Shown one piece after another: positions 13,117-15,902 of a stretch of DNA of 15,902 nt. Location: the NCBI GenBank assembly GCA_905205085.1, contig CAJLCG010000051.1, forward strand, positions 1 to 15,902. Direction: 5' to 3'. How positions within the stretch are numbered: the first letter of the stretch is position 1; every line of letters starts with the position of its first letter. The stretch comes from an uncultured Oscillospiraceae bacterium (GTDB taxonomy: Bacteria; Bacillota; Clostridia; Oscillospirales; Oscillospiraceae). The position numbers and the translations under genes were made by a program. The notes under the pieces are model-generated. The model ran no database searches, was not told the DNA's origin, and saw only the letters and a program-made list of their open reading frames with translations.

Positions 13117-13145
13117 TTGCATCCAAATGGAAAACCCGCTATAAT
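13117..13145 (+). promoter_or_regulatory. Sigma-A promoter of the AGCS symporter gene
   Basis: TTGCAT (13117-13122), 17 bases, then a perfect TATAAT (13140-13145). Transcription should start near 13152, leaving a leader of about 70 nt. No clear terminator for the ABC operon is visible between 13060 and 13116, which is merely T-rich. Confidence 0.78.
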
Positions 13146-13159
13146 GTGGAGTATCTTTA

Positions 13160-13197
13160 GCCCTTTACTTGGGCACAGCGGATGTGTGTGTTCCGCT
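13160..13197 (+). promoter_or_regulatory. Two small hairpins in the AGCS leader
   Basis: GCCC/GGGC (13160-13163 with 13171-13174) and AGCGGA/TCCGCT (13177-13182 with 13192-13197, loop of TG repeats) can form in the 5' leader. They do not look like a glycine or lysine riboswitch, and there is no terminator. They may only affect stability or translation. Confidence 0.3.
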
Positions 13198-13221
13198 GAA
13201 ACATGAGAGCGAGGGATCACA

Positions 13222-14601
13222 ATGCTTGCACAAATTGAAGCCATCAACAGTGCGGTAAACGGCGTGGTCTGGGGCCCTATCATGCTTGTTTTGCTGGTGG
13301 GCACCGGCATCTATCTCACCTTCCGCACCCGGGGGCTGCAGGCCCGGCGCTTTGGGTATATCCTGCGCAACACCATCGGCACTCTGTTTTCCAAGGATAA
13401 GAAAAAAAGCGACAGCCAGCATAACCTCACCCCCTTCCAGGCGGTTTCCACCGCCCTGGCCGGCACCGTGGGTACTGGTAACATTGCCGGCGTCACCGGC
13501 GCCATCTTCGTAGGTGGCCCCGGCGCCGTGTTCTGGATGTGGGTGTCCGCCTTCTTTGGCATGATGACCAAGTACGCCGAGATCGTTCTGGCGGTAAAGT
13601 ACCGCCAGGTGGACGAGAAGGGAGCCCACTACGGCGGCCCCATGTATTACATTGAGAAGGGCGCGGGCCAGAAGTGGCTGGCTATTCTCTTCGCCCTGCT
13701 GGGCGGCATCGCCTGCTTTGGCATCGGCAACATCGCCCAGTCCACCGAGATTGCCGGCGCGGTACAGTCTCTCACTGGTCTGGACCCCCTGTACACCGGC
13801 ATCATTCTGGCCATCCTCACCGCCATCGTCGTCATCGGCGGCGTGAAGCGCATCGGTCAGGTGGCCTCCTACCTGGTGCCCTTCATGGCTATCTTTTACA
13901 TTGCGGCCGGCGTGGCTGTCATCGTCCTGCGCATCAGCGATGTGCCCGCTGCCCTGGCCTCCATCTTTACCCAGGCCTTCAGCCTGGAGCCCCGTGAGAT
14001 CGGCGGCGGTGTAGCCGGTTACACCATCATGGTCTCCATGCAGCAGGGCGTGGCTCGAGGCGTGTTCTCCAACGAGGCCGGCCTTGGCTCCGCTCCCATG
14101 GCGCACGCCGCCTCCGACACCCAGGAGCCGGTGGAGCAGGGCATGTGGGGTGTGTTTGAGGTGTTTGTGGACACCATCGTCATCTGCACCCTTACCTCTA
14201 TGGCCATTCTTCTCTCCGGCGTGCTGGAATATGACCTCAGTTCCTTCGCCTCCAACGGCGCGGCAGCGGCGGCAGCCTTCAACGCCATTCTCCCCGGCAC
14301 CATCGGCGGCACGGTCCTGCAAATTAGCCTGCTGTTCTTCGCCCTGTCCACCATCCTGGGCTGGAGCTACTACGGCGAGCGCTGCTGGGGCTATCTGAGC
14401 AACAACAACAAGGTGGTCAACTACATCTTTAAAATTGCCTTTGTCCTCATGTGCATCGTGGGCTCGGTGGGTTCCGGCGCCCTCATGTGGGACATTTCCG
14501 ATACCCTCAACGGCATGATGGCCATCCCCAACCTGGTGGGCCTGCTGCTTCTGTCCGGCACGGTCATCCGCCTGACCCGGGAGTATTTTGACAAGAAGTG
14601 A
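13222..14601 (+). CDS. Alanine/glycine:cation symporter (AGCS family)
   Basis: The 459-residue membrane protein belongs to the AGCS (sodium:alanine symporter, AlsT/DagA-like) family, which imports alanine or glycine with Na+ or H+. It has the expected length and about eleven helices. Landmarks are the family signature around TPFQAVSTALAGTVGTGNIAG (last residues 70-90), GGPGAVFWMWVSAFFGMMTKYAE at 98-120, and the conserved FSNEAGLGSAPMAHAA at 282-297. GAGGG lies 6 bases before the ATG. The gene has its own consensus promoter and leader. No terminator follows, so read-through into the T-box region downstream is possible and would be stopped by the T-box terminator. Alanine versus glycine preference cannot be seen. 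Confidence 0.93.
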   Translation: MLAQIEAINSAVNGVVWGPIMLVLLVGTGIYLTFRTRGLQARRFGYILRNTIGTLFSKDKKKSDSQHNLTPFQAVSTALAGTVGTGNIAGVTGAIFVGGPGAVFWMWVSAFFGMMTKYAEIVLAVKYRQVDEKGAHYGGPMYYIEKGAGQKWLAILFALLGGIACFGIGNIAQSTEIAGAVQSLTGLDPLYTGIILAILTAIVVIGGVKRIGQVASYLVPFMAIFYIAAGVAVIVLRISDVPAALASIFTQAFSLEPREIGGGVAGYTIMVSMQQGVARGVFSNEAGLGSAPMAHAASDTQEPVEQGMWGVFEVFVDTIVICTLTSMAILLSGVLEYDLSSFASNGAAAAAAFNAILPGTIGGTVLQISLLFFALSTILGWSYYGERCWGYLSNNNKVVNYIFKIAFVLMCIVGSVGSGALMWDISDTLNGMMAIPNLVGLLLLSGTVIRLTREYFDKK

Positions 14602-14614
14602 GTGAAGTTCCCCA

Positions 14615-14643
14615 TTGACATTTGGAAACTGCCTCTTTATAAT
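14615..14643 (+). promoter_or_regulatory. Consensus promoter of the valS T-box transcript
   Basis: TTGACA (14615-14620), 17 bases, TATAAT (14638-14643): a perfect sigma-A promoter. Transcription begins near 14650, just before stem I of the T-box. Confidence 0.9.
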
Positions 14644-14664
14644 GTTATTTTGTAAAAGCATTGC

Positions 14665-14888
14665 GGAAGAGGAGTAGCCTGCCCAGGCGGCACAGCGAGG
14701 AGACGGTCGGTGCGAGTCTCCCCCCAAAGCAGGTGAAGGTGGCTTCCAAGCTCCGTCCCCCAAGTTACAGTAAGGGACGGCGGCTCCCGCCGTTACCGGG
14801 TCAGAGCGCGGACCTTAGGTCCGAACTCAGGTGGTACCACGGACGTTTCGTTCGCCCTGAGCCTTAAAAGGCTCAGGGCGATTTTTTT
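14665..14888 (+). ncRNA. T-box riboswitch leader, valine (valS)
   Basis: The leader shows the full T-box layout. Stem I base GGAAG (14665-14669) pairs with CTTCC (14743-14747). The specifier loop has AGTA (14673-14676) opposite GAA (14735-14737) and candidate valine codon GTG at 14739-14741, followed by a purine. GCCTGC/GCAGGT closes the loop above, and the GGTGCGAG apical element lies in a GGAGAC/GTCTCC hairpin. Stem III is CGGACC/GGTCCG (14809-14823). The T-box sequence AGGTGGTACCACGG (14829-14842) includes the TGGT that pairs with a tRNA 3' end carrying A73. CTCAGG (14826-14831) pairs with CCTGAG (14856-14861) as antiterminator, excluding the terminator at 14853-14880. Uncharged tRNA-Val thus turns on valS. 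Confidence 0.93.
14853..14888 (+). terminator. T-box-controlled terminator
   Basis: CGCCCTGAGCCTT (14853-14865) pairs with AAGGCTCAGGGCG (14868-14880), then A and seven T. It ends transcription when tRNA-Val is charged, and its 5' arm is shared with the antiterminator. Confidence 0.92.
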
Positions 14889-14930
14889 GCCCGGAGCCGA
14901 ACCCTGCCCGGCCCTGCCGGAGCACACAAT

Positions 14931-14950
14931 AGAGGAGTGTTACAACACCC
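14931..14950 (+). promoter_or_regulatory. Distant valS ribosome binding site with a small hairpin before the ATG
   Basis: AGAGGAG (14931-14937) lies 13 bases before the only plausible start, ATG 14951; an in-frame TAG at 14930 rules out an earlier start. GTGT (14937-14940) can pair with ACAC (14945-14948), looping out the excess and bringing the site closer. The stem overlaps the last G of the binding site. Confidence 0.4.
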
Positions 14951-15902
14951 ATGAAAAAAGAACTGCCAAAGGTTTATGAGCCCCAGGAAGTCGAGTCCCG
15001 GGTCTATGAGACCTGGGAGAAGAACGGCTGCTTCAAGGGTCACCGTGACCCGGAGCGCAAACCCTTCACCATCGTCATGCCGCCCCCCAACGTCACCGGC
15101 CAGCTGCACATGGGCCATGCCATGGACTGCGCCCTGCAGGACATCCTCATCCGCTTTAAGCGCATGGAGGGCTATGCCGCCCTGTGGGTGCCCGGCATGG
15201 ACCACGCTGGCATCGCTACCCAGATCAAGGTGGAAGAGGAGCTGCGCACCAAGGAGGGTCTGACCCGCTACGACCTGGGCCGCGAGAAGTTCCTGGAGCG
15301 TGTCTGGGACTGGAAGCACAAGTACGGCGACCGCATCGTTAAGCAGCAGAAGAAGATGGGCGTCTCCTGCGACTGGGACCGCGCCCGGTTCACCATGGAC
15401 GAGGGCTGCTCCAAGGCGGTGCGTGAGGTCTTCTGTAGTCTGTATGAAAAGGGCCTGATCTACAAGGGCAGCCGCATCATCAACTGGTGCCCCCACTGCG
15501 TCACCGCTCTGAGCGACGCCGAGGTGGAGTATCAGGACAAGCCCGGCTACTTCTGGCACATCCGCTACCCCATCCAGGGCGAGGAGGGCCGCTATGTCAT
15601 CGTGGCCACCACCCGTCCTGAGACCATGCTGGGCGACACCGGCGTGGCCGTCCACCCCGACGACGCGCGCTATAAGGACATCGTGGGCAAGAAGTGCATC
15701 CTGCCCCTGGTGGGCCGTGAGATGCCCATCGTGGCCGACGAGTACGTGGACATGGAGTTTGGTACCGGCTGCGTAAAGATGACCCCTGCCCACGACCCCA
15801 ACGACTTTGAGGTCGGTCTGCGCCAGAACCTGGAGACCATCCGCGTGCTGGACGACAACGGCAAGGTGGTGGAGGGCTACGGTAAGTACTCCGGCATGGA
15901 CC
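14951..15902 (+). CDS. valS: Valyl-tRNA synthetase, N-terminal part (continues past window)
   Basis: About 317 codons are present and the frame is open to the window edge. It is the class I synthetase that charges tRNA-Val. [15 protein letters not shown] at 44-58 holds the HIGH motif (HMGH, 53-56). [11 protein letters not shown] at 81-91 and [14 protein letters not shown] at 137-150 are typical of ValRS. NWCPHC at 178-183 is a zinc-like pair. The CP1 editing domain begins after about 195, with [21 protein letters not shown] (last residues 218-238) and [19 protein letters not shown], which clear mischarged threonine. The full protein is usually about 880 residues, so roughly one third is seen. 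Expression is governed by the T-box upstream. Confidence 0.96.
   Translation, partial: MKKELPKVYEPQEVESRVYETWEKNGCFKGHRDPERKPFTIVMPPPNVTGQLHMGHAMDCALQDILIRFKRMEGYAALWVPGMDHAGIATQIKVEEELRTKEGLTRYDLGREKFLERVWDWKHKYGDRIVKQQKKMGVSCDWDRARFTMDEGCSKAVREVFCSLYEKGLIYKGSRIINWCPHCVTALSDAEVEYQDKPGYFWHIRYPIQGEEGRYVIVATTRPETMLGDTGVAVHPDDARYKDIVGKKCILPLVGREMPIVADEYVDMEFGTGCVKMTPAHDPNDFEVGLRQNLETIRVLDDNGKVVEGYGKYSGMD

Noticed and set aside
13146..13221. Glycine or lysine riboswitch in front of the amino acid symporter
   Set aside because: The leader is only about 70 nt, with two tiny hairpins and none of the conserved core sequences of those riboswitches.
13165..14763. 532-codon minus-strand open frame opposite the AGCS gene
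   Set aside because: Same low-complexity Gly/His/Asp shadow pattern. It also runs through the promoter and T-box, and no ribosome site or family was seen.

Overview
The window is GC-rich (roughly 60% in genes), densely packed and Gram-positive in style. It has AGGAGG-type ribosome binding sites, consensus sigma-A promoters with 16-17 bp spacers, U-tract terminators and a T-box leader in front of valS. The gene content (single-subunit AsrC-like sulfite reductase, split chromate transporter, two-subunit class I fumarase, AGCS alanine/glycine carrier, DUF1847, DUF2974, DUF554) suggests an anaerobic gut member of the Clostridia, probably Oscillospiraceae (Flavonifractor or relatives). That placement is inference, not proof. 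There are no mobile elements, CRISPR arrays, tRNAs or rRNAs, and the region reads as ordinary chromosome.

Layout. On the minus strand at 41-2046 lie an AsrC-like siroheme/Fe-S reductase with its own promoter and a structured leader, and upstream of it a LysR-type regulator. Divergent from the LysR gene are two half-size chromate transporter genes (2180-3340), closed by a strong terminator. Next come two single genes: a DUF2974 alpha/beta-hydrolase-like protein (3449-4537) and a DUF554 membrane protein (4610-5353). At their junction one large hairpin carries a promoter -10 box in its loop and the downstream gene's ribosome binding site in its 3' arm. An ECF-type sigma factor and a 525-residue membrane partner with a large extracytoplasmic domain follow as a coupled pair (5466-7579). 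A fumarase operon (7685-9901) comprises the alpha subunit, an unlisted 48-residue membrane peptide, the beta subunit and a cysteine-rich DUF1847 protein. A Crp/Fnr-family regulator with a palindromic operator over its own transcription start leads an SBP-permease-ATPase ABC importer operon (10018-13059). An AGCS amino acid symporter (13222-14601) and a valine T-box leader with the first third of valS (14951 to the window edge) complete the window.

How the genes work together. There are four regulator-target modules: LysR with chromate transporter (and possibly asrC), ECF sigma with membrane partner, Crp/Fnr with ABC importer, and T-box with valS. The fumarase operon is the main metabolic unit (interconversion of malate and fumarate). 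No single new defence or biosynthetic system is evident. The points most worth a second look are the small membrane peptide inside the fumarase operon, the hairpin/promoter/ribosome-binding-site overlap at 4547-4612, the candidate autoregulatory ECF promoter that overlaps a terminator, the Crp/Fnr operator, and the structured leader of the sulfite reductase.
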